Made by a program: the position numbers and the translations under genes
The notes under the pieces: generated by a model
Seen by the model: only the letters and a program-made list of their open reading frames with translations
Databases searched by the model: none
Told to the model about the DNA's origin: nothing
DNA from: Ixodes scapularis
Lineage: Eukaryota > Arthropoda > Arachnida > Ixodida > Ixodidae
Assembly: GCF_016920785.2 (NCBI RefSeq)
Contig: NW_024609857.1
Coordinates: 134,409,094 to 134,473,093, forward strand
Direction: 5' to 3'
Length of the DNA stretch: 64,000 nucleotides
Shown: piece after piece, positions 44,916 to 56,000 of the stretch
Position numbering within the stretch: the stretch's first letter is position 1
How the letters are laid out: the number at the start of each line of letters is the position of its first letter

Positions 44916-45962
44916 TAGAGCGCAGCTCTTAGGGGCCCGTTTCCGGCTTGAGCGGCGTCGCCGTCGCCGTCGGCGTACCCGCGCGGTGCATCATGGGAAA
45001 TGTCCCATAATGCACCGCGCGAGCCCCCCACCGGGGTCACGTGACCTCGTGGGGGGTCACGTGACTCCCCTGAGGTCACGTGACCCCCGCCGATGTCGCG
45101 TGACCCCCCGATGACGTCATCGTCACTGATGACGTCACCGGCATCCACATCGTCATCGTCATCGTCACTGATGACGTCACCGGCATCCACATCGTCATCG
45201 TCATCATCACTGATGACGTCACCGGCATCCACATCGTCATCATCACTGATGACGTCACCGGCATCCGCATCGTCATCGTCATCATCACTGATGACGTCAC
45301 CGGCATCCACATCGTCGTCGTCATCATCACTGATGACGTCACCGGCATCCACATCGTCATCGTCATCATCACTGATGACGTCACCGGCATCCACATCGTC
45401 ATCGTCATCATCACGGATGACGTCACCGGCATCCACATCGTCATCATCACTGATGACGTCAACGGCATCCGCATCGTCATCATCACTGATGACGTCACCG
45501 GCATCCACATCGTCATCATCACTGATGACGTCACCGGCATCCACATCGGTATCGTCATCACAACTGATGACGTCACCGGCATCCACATCGTCATCATCAC
45601 TGATGACGCCACCGGCATCCGCATCGCCATCGTCATCATCACTGATGACGTCATCAGTGACGTCACTGATGTCGTCACCGGCATCCGCATCGTCATCGTC
45701 ATCATCACTGATGACGTCATCAGCGACATCACTGATGACGTCACCGTCATTCGCATCGTTATCGTCATCGTCACTGATGACGTCATCAGTGACGTCAGTG
45801 ATGACATAATCGGCATTGGGGGTCACGTGACCCCCAAGGTCACGTGACCCCCCCCCCTGGTTAGTTTAATCCCCCCCAGTGCCCTTCCCTCCTCCTCCTC
45901 AAGAGCTGCGCACTAATTCGGCGTTACAGGGAGTTGTAAGCGGCTTTCATTTTTTTTTTTTT
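44916..45962 (+). mobile_element. Palindrome-array element, copy C
   Basis: Starts at the base after copy B with the same tagagcgcagctcttag, so B and C are head-to-tail. It has one perfect gcgcggtgcatcatggga-type palindrome (44980-45021, one central mismatch), gtcacgtgac shell sites, then on the order of twenty tgacgtca-containing units, mostly 42 or 36 bp (tgatgacgtcaccggcatcc, acatcgtcatc...). It ends in caagagctgcgcactaattcgg, ggagttgtaagcggc and a long T run. Confidence 0.85.
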
Positions 45963-46699
45963 AGTCGAAATACAAAATATAAGTGTCGCGAACCGTTTCA
46001 ATTATGTATGAAAGCAGTTTTTGTTCAGTAATTTAGATTAGAAAAGAAACAAATGCAGTTTATAAAGTACGGAAACAAGAAAAGATTCGTCGACAAACCC
46101 GCCACCAAGCGGCGGAAAAAACGGCGCATACTAGAAAAGGCTTGTGGGATGAGGCTCCGACGAACAGCGAGCGTAGAAAGGTCCGGGATGTACGCGACGG
46201 CGCTGCGGTCGTATACCGGCTCGAGGATCCGACCGGTTCCGAGCGTTCCGAAGGAATTGTTGCGGGCTTGGCTGGCGATTTGGTCATTTGGCGGTATGGC
46301 AGCGCGAAATGGCTCCCGTTGTGAACTGATCTTTACACCGTGTATGCTGTAGTTTGTGGCAAATGAAGTGTTATGCCAAATTAGTCTTTAATCGCGCAGC
46401 AAATGCAATGCAAGCCGCCCTGGCCACCCGCCTCATACAGCCTATTCAGAACATGCTTTAGTGGCGCCCTCTCGAGCCATCGACACGGAGTGCGGCAGCC
46501 GTGAGCGCTCGATGAGCTCACTACTCCTCTAGTTCACGGCCACTCAAGCCAGGACCTACGACGTCGTGAAGGAGGTTATTTTTTCTTTGTGTTTGTAATT
46601 CTAAATTGCCTATAACTTTTAAAATAAAGCAAAATTTGAGAAAAGATTAAGGTACTACGTTCAGTGCGCTCAAGTTTGGTGCAAATTAGAAAACAGTCA
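45963..46699. other. Spacer between inverted array elements C and D
   Basis: About 740 bp without a recognised gene. Short Arg-rich frames near 46050-46350 have no known match. Its flanks are the T-run of C and the A-run of D, so C, spacer and D form a 2.7-kb inverted composite. Confidence 0.5.
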
Positions 46700-47674
46700 A
46701 AAAAATGAAAGCCGCTTACAACTCCCTGTAACGCCGAATTAGAGCGCAGCTCTTGAGGAGGAGGAGGGAAGGGCACTGGGGGGGGGGGGGTTAAACTAAC
46801 CAGGGGGGGGTCACGTTACCTTGGGGGTCACGTGACCCCCAATGCCGATGATGTCATCACTGACGTCACTGATGACGTCATCAGTGACGATGACGATGCG
46901 GGTACCGATGACGTCATTAGTGACGTCACTGATGACTTCACCAGTGATGATGACGATGACGATGCGAATGTCAGTGACGTCATCAGTGACGTCGCTGATG
47001 ACGTCATCAGTGATGATGACGATGACGATGCGGATGCCGGTGACGACATCAGTGACGTCACTGATGACGTCATCAGTGATGATGATGATGACAATGCGGA
47101 TGTCGGTGACGTCATCAGTGATGATGACGATGACGATGTGGATGCCGGTGACGTCATCAGTGATGATGACGATGACGATGTGGATGCCGGTGACGTCATC
47201 AGTGATGATGACGATGACGATGTGGATGCCGGTGACGTCATCAGTGATGATGACGATGACGATTCGGATGCCGGTGACGTCATCAGTGATGATGACGATG
47301 ACGATGTGGATGCCGGTGACGTCATCAGTGATGATGACGATGACGATGTGGATGCCGGTGACGTCATCAGTGATGATGACGATGACGATGTGGATGCCGG
47401 TGACGTCATCAGTGACGATGACGTCATCGGGAGGTCACGCGACATCGGCGGGGGTCACGTGACCTCGAGGAGGGGGCCACGTGACCTCAGGGGAGTCACG
47501 TGACTTCGGGGGGTCACGTGACCCCCCACGAGGTCACGTGACCTTGGTGGGGGGCTCGCGCGGTGCATTATGGGACATTTCCCATGATGCACCGCGCGGT
47601 TACGCCGACGCCGACGGCGACGCCGACGGCGACGCCGCTCAAGCCGGAAACGGGCCCCTAAGAGCTGCGCTCTA
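46700..47674 (-). mobile_element. Palindrome-array element, copy D (inverted)
   Basis: Reverse complement of the family: starts with gaaagccgcttacaactccc and agagcgcagctcttgagg, and ends with gccggaaacgggcccctaag and agctgcgctcta. The core reads gatgacgtcatcagtgatgatgacgatgacg units (42 bp). The palindrome gcgcggtgcattatgggac...accgcgcg lies at 47558-47598. Inverted relative to B and C. Confidence 0.85.
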
Positions 47675-47821
47675 AAAGTTTTTGCAGGGCCCCCTTTAAG
47701 CAAATTTTCGACGACAACATCCTTTTTTCCCCCCAGTGTTAATGGTAAAAAAGAAATGACGTAAATATTGCCAAATGCCTCGACGAAACAAAATGTTCGA
47801 GAAAAAGATTTTAAAAAGTAA

Positions 47822-47897
47822 GCCTACACTCTGGATCGAACCCGGGTCCGCTGCCTATGAGGACCGCTACGCTAAGATTTCCAATAAGCTATGCTAC
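47822..47897 (-). ncRNA. tRNA-like (Met-like) SINE relic
   Basis: On the minus strand, tagcttattgg resembles an A box, and gggttcgatccag is a strong B box. The anticodon-loop-like segment between them reads ctcatag with CAT. The anticodon stem pairs poorly, so it is probably a tRNA-derived SINE rather than a gene. Confidence 0.4.
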
Positions 47898-48690
47898 AAG
47901 TTCGAAAAACTCGTTTTGACGATTCGCTTTACATAAGACATTCGGACGGCACTTGAAGACGCTAGTGGAGTGCCGCTGCACGGCACGTGAACGTTCTGCA
48001 AGTGTGCCGTCGAACGGTACTCGACTCTGCGTTATATATATATATATATATTTTGTAAGTACTCAATGCGCGTTTTTTCCCTCAACCTTCACAATAAACT
48101 ACAGTCAGAGGGCTAGTAAATAAGTGCAACATATACAGCATTTTGTATAAAAAGTTCGTGCCCTAGTCAAACAAGAACTCTTCGCAAGCAACATCATGAA
48201 TCCAGAGAATCGAACCTGAATTCGAACACCCGCAGTGAAAGCAAACGGGGTACAAATACGAGCGCCAGCACGCAATGGGTACATTTAGCAGTCAAGGGTC
48301 CCGCGAAACACACCGCCTAGTTAGGTGGTACCAAGGCGCCACCCGATTTGTCGAAATCGTCTTGTCCACCGATCCATGAGATAAAGCTCCCGATACACTT
48401 ACGAAGTCCCGTCCCCCCCCCCCCCCCTCCGGCTTCGACGGGACCTTCGCCTCTGTGTGCGTTCCCGCAATCTGACTGCTCGCTCAGTGACAGGTCGGTT
48501 GCGGGACTTCCTTGGGAAAAGCTGGAAGGTCATCCCATGCAGAAAGGACGTGTGCGACAAGGAGCCCCACACGTTCGCCGCGTTCGCCTTCACGCTTCCT
48601 GCACACACACACAAGGACACTTCACAAACGCTGCGAAAAGAAAGCACTGAAAAGGCCAAGCGAATAGGCGAGTACTCACCAAGTAGACTC
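47898..48690. other. No gene recognised; simple repeats
   Basis: (TA)n at about 48033-48051 and a C-run at 48413-48427. No recognisable protein. A B-box-like gttcgattctc (complement, about 48200) may mark another tRNA-derived relic. Confidence 0.45.
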
Positions 48691-49105
48691 AAACCCCCAG
48701 CTGGTTCCACGGGCACGGCGGCACCTGGGACACTTTTTGTTTTTCGGAAAACGTTCTTCGATGTTGTTTTGAAAGCCTAAAGGCCTGAAACGCTGAAACT
48801 GCCGGAAAGTTTGCAGCTTGCTTTGTTTTTGATTTTGGTTACGGTGGCAATGGCGACGCGGCGACGTTCGCTGGTTACGACGAAACTCATTTGACGCAAC
48901 GTGAATGTTTCTGTTTTATTCGACATGCATTAGAACTTTTAAACGTAAAAAATTTGTTTTAACATTTATCTAATTCTTCGTTATGAAGTATGTTGGTTGT
49001 GTACTAAACTGAACCTTGGCCTGGCTCAGCTTCGTTGTGTACTAAACTGTAGCTTGGCCTGTCTCAGCTTGGTTTTATTTCAACATGGCGGCGACAATCG
49101 TTGCG
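48677..49105 (-). promoter_or_regulatory. Possible host promoter and first exon (minus strand)
   Basis: On the minus strand, cttggtgagtactcg (48665-48680) is a strong 5' splice-donor sequence downstream of a short open stretch. On the plus strand, aacatggcggcgac at 49083-49096 and gcaatggcgacgcgg at about 48848 resemble YY1-type promoter sites. A P element sits immediately beside it (49112), and P elements often insert near promoters. All inference; no protein could be recognised. A 38-bp tandem duplication (ttgtgtactaaact..., 48997-49072) lies within. Confidence 0.22.
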
Positions 49106-50900
49106 TTACAGAGGCTAGAAAGGGTTTCCTAGTGTCCCGAGCGTACGCTCTTTCAAGCGGCCACGGAGAAACCGGTTTGGATGACGCGCGCAGGTGGCGC
49201 TGTGTCCAGCAGGCGCGCTATTCTCCCCGTAGGCGGCCCGGGGCGAAAATGGCGGAAGCACATTTTTCCGTGTGACAGAACCGAGCCGTCCGAGGGTCTT
49301 CCTTTGTTGTTTGTGCGGATCTGTGGATTACATCGCGGTGCGCAACGAAAGACCAAAGGTGTGTCATGCGTCAGTGTGTTGGATGCATCTGATCATGCCG
49401 GCGAAGAAAGGTAGGACCTGCTTCGTGCCGTTGTGCAAAGGCGGCTACAAATCGGCTGCAGAAAAAGTATCGTTGTTCCGGGCTCCAGTCGACCCCCTTC
49501 GTCGGCAAGAATGGGCGAGGAACATCAAGCGAGAAGACAAAGTTCTCGACGAAACCTGTGTCGTGTGTTCCCGTCACTTTGATGAACGCTACATAGAAAA
49601 AACTTTCAAGCACGTCATCAATGGCGAGCTCGTCGAGCTGGACCGCGAATGGCCAGTGCTCACCGACGACGCCGTCCCTACGATATTCCCCGACGCCCCC
49701 TCGTATCTGACAAGGCCTGTCCCCAAAAAGAGGAAAGAAAGGAACCTCGCTGGCCGTGGTACCCCACCAGTGAAACGCAGGGCTGCAAGCGGATCCACGC
49801 ATGACTGTGATCCTGGAAATGCCTGTACAGAACCAGCGCCGGAGACGCACCCGTTCAGCGACATTCTGCCACCCTCGATGTATTGCAGCATAATCATTTT
49901 ATCGAACGATCCAACGGCATTGTGCTTTGAATGGCAAGCCAGGATGGAATCAGACGATGTGCGTGTCATAAAGCACGTTACGTTCTCGGCATGTGCCGAA
50001 GCCACCGCTGCACAGGAAAGCGCATACCTTTGCGCCATATATTGCCGAGGTATCAAAGTCGAAGAAATTTGTGTAAGTAGACGAGATGACGCCCTTGGGG
50101 CATTGAAAAAGGCCGAGCAATCGCTTCTTTGCCCAGGCTGTGAAATTGAGCCAGTGGCAGCTGGTCAGTGTGTCCAGTTTGGTTCCATGCACTTCGAAAA
50201 AAAACTCCTGTGTGACAACACCTGACGGGAGAGCTTGTTTACGATGCAAATACACAAAAAAGCTCATCCAAAACCAGACGTACAGGCTCAAGAAGAAACG
50301 TCTAACGACATTTCAGCAGCGGATTGCCAGGAAGTCCCTTCAGCTGTTCCAGGCGAAAAAAAAGGCTAGAAAAAGCCCAAGAAAGTGTTGCAAAGCTTCG
50401 GGCAGTCACAGAAACAATTCCCAGCTCAGTTTTGGAGGAGAAAACCAGGAGCCTCCCACCAAAGCAGCGTCTTGCTGTAAGAACCTGTTTTGAGGCGGCA
50501 TCCAGAAAATCAAGCCGAGGCATGGCGTACGACGTGCAGTGGGTCCTGGAGTGCATTTTGATGCGCATGAGAAGCCCCCAACTCTACGAGTAGGTTAGAA
50601 GACACAAGATTCTTGCCTTGCCGAGCAAATCATGCCTGGACAAACACATGCAGGGATTTAAAAGCACGTTTGGTTTCAACACTAGTGTGTTTTCAGCTTT
50701 GGAAAAGAAAACACGAGACATGGACGAGTTCAGCCGCCATGGTGGTCTTTTGTAGGACGAGATTAAGCTCTCCGAGAACATCAATGTGACGGCATCTGGC
50801 GAACTGAGTGGCTTCGTTGACCTCGGTCCTTTCATGGAAGATAGCAACGAGACAGCACTGAGTGACCACGGCCTCGTCGTAGTATTTCAACCCTTTAAAG

Positions 50901-51089
50901 GCAAGTTAATTTAAATAAGTATGTCGTGACGGCGATACAATTGTACGCCTTTTTTGGTTGTTGTACATCCTAGAGCCAAGTCCTCCTAGTGAAGTTTGTG
51001 ATGTCATTTACAACATATTTACTTCAGTGATGCCTAAGCCGTGATTTACATTTTTATATTTCTCACAGTGCAACATCTTATTTTTGCAG
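50901..51089 (+). other. GC-AG intron in transposase gene
   Basis: Donor ...ctttaaag|gcaagttaat is the classic AG|GCAAGT form of the minor GC-AG intron class. The acceptor is tttttgcag|gaaagtgg. Joining gives the in-frame FKG-KWTQILGVF, which matches the expected flow into the catalytic core; a GT donor at 50905 would give the wrong frame. Length 189 bp. Confidence 0.78.
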
Positions 51090-51269
51090 GAAAGTGGACA
51101 CAAATCCTCGGAGTCTTTGCTTCCAGAGGCAATGTAAAGGCGCCTGTCCTCTCGAAGATTCTCCTGGAGGCTACGATACTGGCTGAAAATTCCGGCCTCC
51201 TCGTCGATTTCTGGACAAGTGATGGTGCTCCCTGGAATCGCTGTCTCTGGAAGCTGCTCGGCATCAAAG

Positions 51270-51353
51270 GTGGATAATTTCCGTCCCAGAATCACAGTGA
51301 AAGGCTTTTCTTGCTTATCTCCTGTTATTCACAGATATTCCTTACTTGTGCAG
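51270..51353 (+). other. GT-AG intron in transposase gene
   Basis: Donor gcatcaaag|gtggataatt; acceptor ttacttgtgcag|cttcg. Joining restores the frame (LLGIKASSKEITCKV). An alternative acceptor at 51334 would run to a stop within eight codons. Length 84 bp. Confidence 0.72.
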
Positions 51354-52793
51354 CTTCGTCTAAGGAAATAACCTGCAAGGTTCCCCATCCTGTCGACACA
51401 GCAAGGAGCCTACACTTCATCTCTGATTTTCCTCATCTGATCAAATGCGTGCGGAATACTTTTGTCTCAAAAGGCGTACAGATTCCATGTGGTCATGTTC
51501 ATGTTGATGTCATCAAAGAGGCATGGAAAAGGGACAAGGAAGCATTGACACTGAAAGTGATGCCACACATAACACAGGCACATGTACAACCGAACGCGTT
51601 TGAAAAAATGCGCGTGAATTTGGCTTTTCAACTGTTCAGTCAAGAGGTGTTGAAAGGGCTTTTCTTTTATAAAGGTGACTTGGAAAGAAGGTTCAGAACA
51701 ACGGAGCCAACAGAGCAGTTTGTGAAGCTGATGGAGATGTTGATTTTCGTGATGTCATCCAGGGTCCCGTCTAAGGGCCTTCGAGCCCAGTCAGGAAGTG
51801 CCCAGTTTTTGAAAAAGTTCATTGCCTTCTTAAGTGAATGGGAAGAGTATGCTGCCCAACACGGTGGTGGATTCCTGAGCGCAGGGACTGCCCTTGGACT
51901 CCGTGTGACTCTACAGAGCACACTGTCACTTCTGGACTATCTGATCACCTCAGTGCACTACAAGTACTTGTTGACTGCAAACCTTAGTCAAGATAAACTA
52001 GAAAACATCTTTGGGATTGTGCGACAATCCTTTGAATGTAATGACCACCCCTCCCCTGAGCAGTTTTTGGTCATTATTCACAACCTAACTTTCTACAGCC
52101 TTGCAAGACCACCAAAGAATGGAAACTCGCCAGCTGAGCTTGTAACTGCACTTTTGCAGCCACCTGATGCTGGAAAAGAAAAGGCTGCTCGTGTAACGGC
52201 ACTCGTTGATGAACTGTTGGACGAGGGAAGTCTGGCTCATGCCGCAGTTGTGCTAAAAGAGCACAGTAGCCTGATTGACCACCACGTCTGTGTCGAGAAA
52301 AGAAGTGACAGTCGGCTGATATATTACGTAGCGGGTTACGTTGTCCGCAAGTCCCTCAAAAAATTCCCGTGCCCAGAATGTGCATCTTGCTTGAGTGTCC
52401 TGCCCCTGCAGGCTGAGTGCAATGGCAACGCCTCATTGACGAGAGAATTCGATCACGGGGGTTTGCTGTACCCTTCAAAACCACTGGAGGCACTGGTAAC
52501 CAGACTGGAAAACGCCTTCTCTGTTTTCTTTACCAGAAACAAGCTCCATGCTAAGAGCATGATCTGTTTCCTGCGCTTCCTTCAGGGGCATGCACTGCAG
52601 GAGGTTGGCTGCAGTGAGCATGGGCGCTTGGTCACAGCAAATATCATCAAATTCTATGCTCTGACCAGGATGCATTTCTTTGCTAAGGCTGTTAACAAGG
52701 ATCGAGATTCCCAAAGGGAAAAGCAAAAATTGCTCAAAATGAGGCGATGCCGGTGAGGACCGGACTGCGGTACTGGAGAGGCAGAGCACACCA

Positions 52794-52799
52794 AATAAA
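52794..52799 (+). terminator. Polyadenylation signal of transposase gene
   Basis: aataaa lies 38 bp after the TGA at 52754-52756, within ccaaataaattttt. Position fits a normal 3' end for the transposase transcript. Confidence 0.6.
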
Positions 52800-53206
52800 T
52801 TTTTCGCGAACAAAGACCTGGAATAGACATTTAGCTTTGTGATGTTTTTTGTGGATAATTCGCAAGTTTGTATGCTCTTTTCCTTTGCTTGCGCGATAAT
52901 ACCTTTAATTCGTTTCCCAAGCAATGAGGAGATGAAGGGGTTGTTTGTTACACGCGCTGCGCTTGCTAGCGTCTGCAACGGTCGATTAGTAAAATAAATG
53001 CCATGTTGCACACACTCTTGTCATCATCTCATTTTAGCGATTTACTTCCAACCTTTCTTACATAAAAGGCGAGCGCGTGCAGCAGATGAAACTACACTCA
53101 AGCGCTTCTCTTTTGACCGTACCGCTCCACGCTGTCTGTCTCAAACCCGCTGCGGAGAACGCCCGCCGAAGCAGAGAGATTTTGCAAGACTCACAGAGAA
53201 GTGGTC

Positions 53207-53234
53207 TTTATATATATATATATATATATATATA
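53207..53234. repeat. (TA)n microsatellite
   Basis: tatata run of about 28 bp inside the 3' region of the P element. Confidence 0.9.
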
Positions 53235-53433
53235 TGCGTGCGTGAAGATTAAACGATAGCGAGCGCTACAACAGCCACACATTTACATCCGGAGACGCGT
53301 CTCCCGTTGAAAATCGCGCGCCTACCGCCAAACGACAGCGCGCTTGCAGGCAGCAGCGCCACCTGCCCGCGTCATCGCAAAATATTGCCGCTCCTCGGCC
53401 GCGTTGACGACACTAGGAAACCCTTTCTAGCCT

Positions 53434-53732
53434 GTGTAGTTGCGTGCTGTGTCGTGCGCAACCTATTTTCTGTGCATTGGTCTTCCTGTTAGCCACCTCC
53501 TGCAATCCACATCAGCCGCTAGCATGCTGTCGGAGTATTGTGTGCCCGCCGGAAACAATATACAGTCTTCTCGGAAGCAGGGCTGCTACTAGGGCTGCTC
53601 AGATCGTGGCTTGGACGTCGTCGGCTCCCACGAACCGTGTCCTCGAGCCTCACGTCGTTTGCTTGGTTCCTTTACGTTTCCGGCGATGAATCCCCAGCCT
53701 TGGCCTTGACCTCATCCCTACGGGTGTATCTC
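53434..53732. other. No gene recognised
   Basis: Unique-looking sequence flanking the P element on the right. Short frames are unrecognised. Confidence 0.5.
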
Positions 53733-53957
53733 GAAACAACCCATTCTTATTTGAACCCTTCTCGTTTTAACCCATTCTCAAAACGCCCTTCTCGTTTTAA
53801 CCTTTCGCGTTTCGACCTTTTCTTATTTATACCCGTCTCATTTGAACCCATTCTCATTTGAACCCTTCTCGTCTGAACCCATTCGCAAAACGCCCTTCGC
53901 GTTTTAACCTTTCGCGTTTCGACCCTTTCTCATTTGAACCCGTTGTCATTTGAACAC
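53733..53957. repeat. Degenerate 15-16-bp minisatellite, array 1
   Basis: About 15 units of the form aaccc.ttctcatttg. The end of each unit is drawn from a small set (atttg, gtttt, gtttcg, aaaacg). A block aacccattcNcaaaacgccc...gtttcgacc occurs twice about 106 bp apart. The left border is catccctacgggtgtatctcg. Confidence 0.75.
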
Positions 53958-54644
53958 CGTAGTGAGGTATAGAAAGAAGGAAAAACAGTTGAAGGATGAA
54001 GGTTGAAGATGAAGCGAAGCGGCACCATCTCTTGCATAGCACATGAAACAATTTTCCTTATGCCTGCGTGCCACCCCGAGTCTGTTGATGTAGCTACGTG
54101 GTCACATGGTGACGTGGTTTCAAAAGTGCTAGCGCAGATTCGGTACTTCATTTCTCTTCTATCGCTGTATGTCGTTAAGATGTCGTCGTGTGGAGCGAAT
54201 GGATCATTGTGCTAGCCGTGTGTTATTGCTTGTAATGGCCAATTCGGGTGGTCATTTTCCCTGATAAACAGTTTTCCCATACCTTTGGCAAGGGCGTTCG
54301 CGTGGTCAAAGGCTGGCGGGTGCAAGCTTTTCGGTTTGCGCTTCTCAGGCGTGTACCGGCAATTTACCAGCGGAAGTTTTCCCGAGCTCAAAGAGGTCGG
54401 GCAGCTTGTCTGCCAGACTGTATCCGGTATTGTCACATCAGAATCGGGATAGGGAACCAAACGAAACAATGCTCGCTGAGGCGGCAAATAGCGGGTTCGA
54501 GTGGCAAACGAAGCCATCGAGACAGGCACCCTTTTGTGCTCTGAGACAAGGTAGCAAAAACAACGAAGAGAAAGATAATTTATGTTTCAAAGAAAGTCAA
54601 CATTTTTGAAAGAATTTATCCAGCCTGAGCAAGGTATGTTTTCT
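53958..54644. other. No gene recognised
   Basis: No repeat or protein identified. A ggtcacatggtgacgtgg palindrome-like motif lies at about 54100. Confidence 0.45.
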
Positions 54645-54811
54645 CTGAGACACGAGGGTATCTCAAAACGTCCCATTTGCATTTGAACCTTGCACATTTC
54701 GACCCATTCTCATTTGGTCCTTCTCGTTTGAACCTTCTCATAAGATCCGAATTGTGTTTTTCGCAACTGGACCCATTCTCATTTCGCCCGTTCGCGCTAC
54801 GACCGAATGGC
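54645..54811. repeat. Degenerate 15-16-bp minisatellite, array 2
   Basis: Same family and orientation as array 1: gggtatctcaaaacgtccc at the left border, then cccattctcatttgg and ccttctcgtttgaacc units, ending cccgttcgcgctacg. Confidence 0.7.
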
Positions 54812-55041
54812 ACTAGTTCGGCATGCTTCTAACGTCGTTATGCCTTCGCGGCTTTATTGATGAGCCTTACCTTGCTTGGGCCCCCAACATACTATCAGAT
54901 ATATGTTATGTGTAGAGGTACGCACTGAGTATCGTGCATCGTCGCCTGCTTCCCTTTCTCTAAGCAAACGAGAAAAAAACAAAAAAACGATGAACATTTA
55001 ATTTGGTAACTTTCTTTCAACAGAAATAGCATACATAATAG

Positions 55042-55349
55042 CAGTGGTTCTCAGCCATTGATGTTTCGCGGACGCCTTGTAGAAAGGTGGAGATGATGGG
55101 GGACCCCGTTCGGGGTGAGGTGAATAGAAACGTATAAGTTATCGTGATAATGATTTAATAAGTGGATATATTTAATTGCTAGTGTAAAGTACACTTACCT
55201 CATTGACATACACACGAGACTACTTTCGAAAATTGGAACGTTTCTTCTCAACGTGAAGAAAGACAACTAATATTGCCGTGCCTGACTGTTGAGACAGGGC
55301 TTCGCGGACCCCTAGGATGTCTTCGCAGACCTCCTTTTGAGAACCACTG
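55042..55349. mobile_element. hAT-like MITE (308 bp)
   Basis: Termini cagtggttctcag and ttgagaaccactg, the classic CAGTGGTTCTCA form of hAT non-autonomous elements. The flanking 8-bp target duplication is nearly perfect (cataatag left, cattatag right). No coding capacity. Confidence 0.82.
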
Positions 55350-55579
55350 CATTATAGAAGTGGTGGCATTGTCTCAAGTCGAGAGACCTCAGCAACGTGA
55401 CATTTCGGAATATGATCTAGCTGCGATAAATAGTTGGTCTGTTTCTTTGTCAGCTATAGCTTTTCATGACGATCTCGACGCACTGCTAAAATCCCAAGCA
55501 GAGAGAGTATTCCTGTAGTGTGGCACACACACACGCACACACACAAATTATATCAATGTCATAATATTACCCTAAAAAC
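55350..55579. other. No gene; (CA)-type microsatellite at 55520-55545
   Basis: Short unrecognised frame and a cacacacacacgcacacacac run. Confidence 0.6.
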
Positions 55580-55835
55580 GATTTTGGTATAGAAAGAGTC
55601 AAGTGCGACGGGTCAAAGCGAGATATTTTTGAGACTGGCTGTTTTGAAACGGGCCAGGTGAAAAGGGCGAACGAGAACGGGCCCGAATGAGGAGGGTTGG
55701 AATGCGAAAGACTAAACGGGAAAGGACCAAATGCGACAGGTCCAAGAGAGAAGATCTTTTTGAGAATGGTTGTTTTAAGAAGGGCCAAGTGAGAAGGTCG
55801 AAACGAGAACGAGCTCCAATGATAACCATCCCTGA
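55580..55835. repeat. Degenerate 15-16-bp minisatellite, array 3 (inverse orientation)
   Basis: Units of agaaNgggycaaatg type, the reverse complement of arrays 1 and 2. The right border is aaccatccctgatacacggg, matching the catccct border of array 1. Confidence 0.75.
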
Positions 55836-56000
55836 TACACGGGCTGCATCATATATCACTTTATTTTACAACTCGGTAATAACAAGTTATTACACCGGTG
55901 AAAAAAAAAGTATTCATAGTGATGCAGTTTGAAACTTGAACACGCATTACAATTTCAAGGAGGGTGGGCGCAATGAGAAGACTGAGGATTCTAAAAAAAG

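Larger units (their letters stand above)
49395..52756 (+). pseudogene. THAP-domain P-element transposase (THAP9-like)
   Basis: The ATG at 49395 gives MPAKKGRTCFVPLC. The THAP zinc finger occupies residues 1-105: CFVPLC, EWARNIK, CVVCSRHF and the closing AVPTIFP. A coiled linker follows (Lys/Arg-rich, about 50225-50500), then the RNase H-like core: DEIKLSE (first Asp), FWTSDGAPWNR (second Asp), and DKLENIFGIVRQ (Glu) before the C-terminal region, ending at TGA 52756. Exons: 49395-50900, 51090-51269, 51354-52756. Breaks: frame changes at two 8-A runs (50197-50204, 50356-50363) and in-frame TAG codons at 50591 and 50753. It would excise and reinsert the element by cut and paste. The catalytic residues are assigned by family analogy. 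Confidence 0.85.
49112..53433 (+). mobile_element. P-type DNA transposon, near complete
   Basis: Inverted termini of about 26 bp: aggctagaaagggtttcctagtgtc at 49112 and its complement ending at 53433. Subterminal inverted sites are also paired: gatgacgcg.gcaggtggcgctg (49180-49202) with cagcgccacctgc..cgcgtcat (53354-53375). Both ends are therefore present around a THAP transposase gene with introns. I do not see a clean 8-bp target duplication (flanks cgttacag and gtgtagtt). Confidence 0.88.

Noticed and set aside
44100..45800. CRISPR-like array
   Set aside because: There are no unique spacers; the units are one tandem repeat with length variants, inside a eukaryotic mobile element.
49190..49202. 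CTCF site in P element ends
   Set aside because: gcaggtggcgctg resembles part of a CTCF core, but its inverted pairing at both ends is better explained as a subterminal transposase site.
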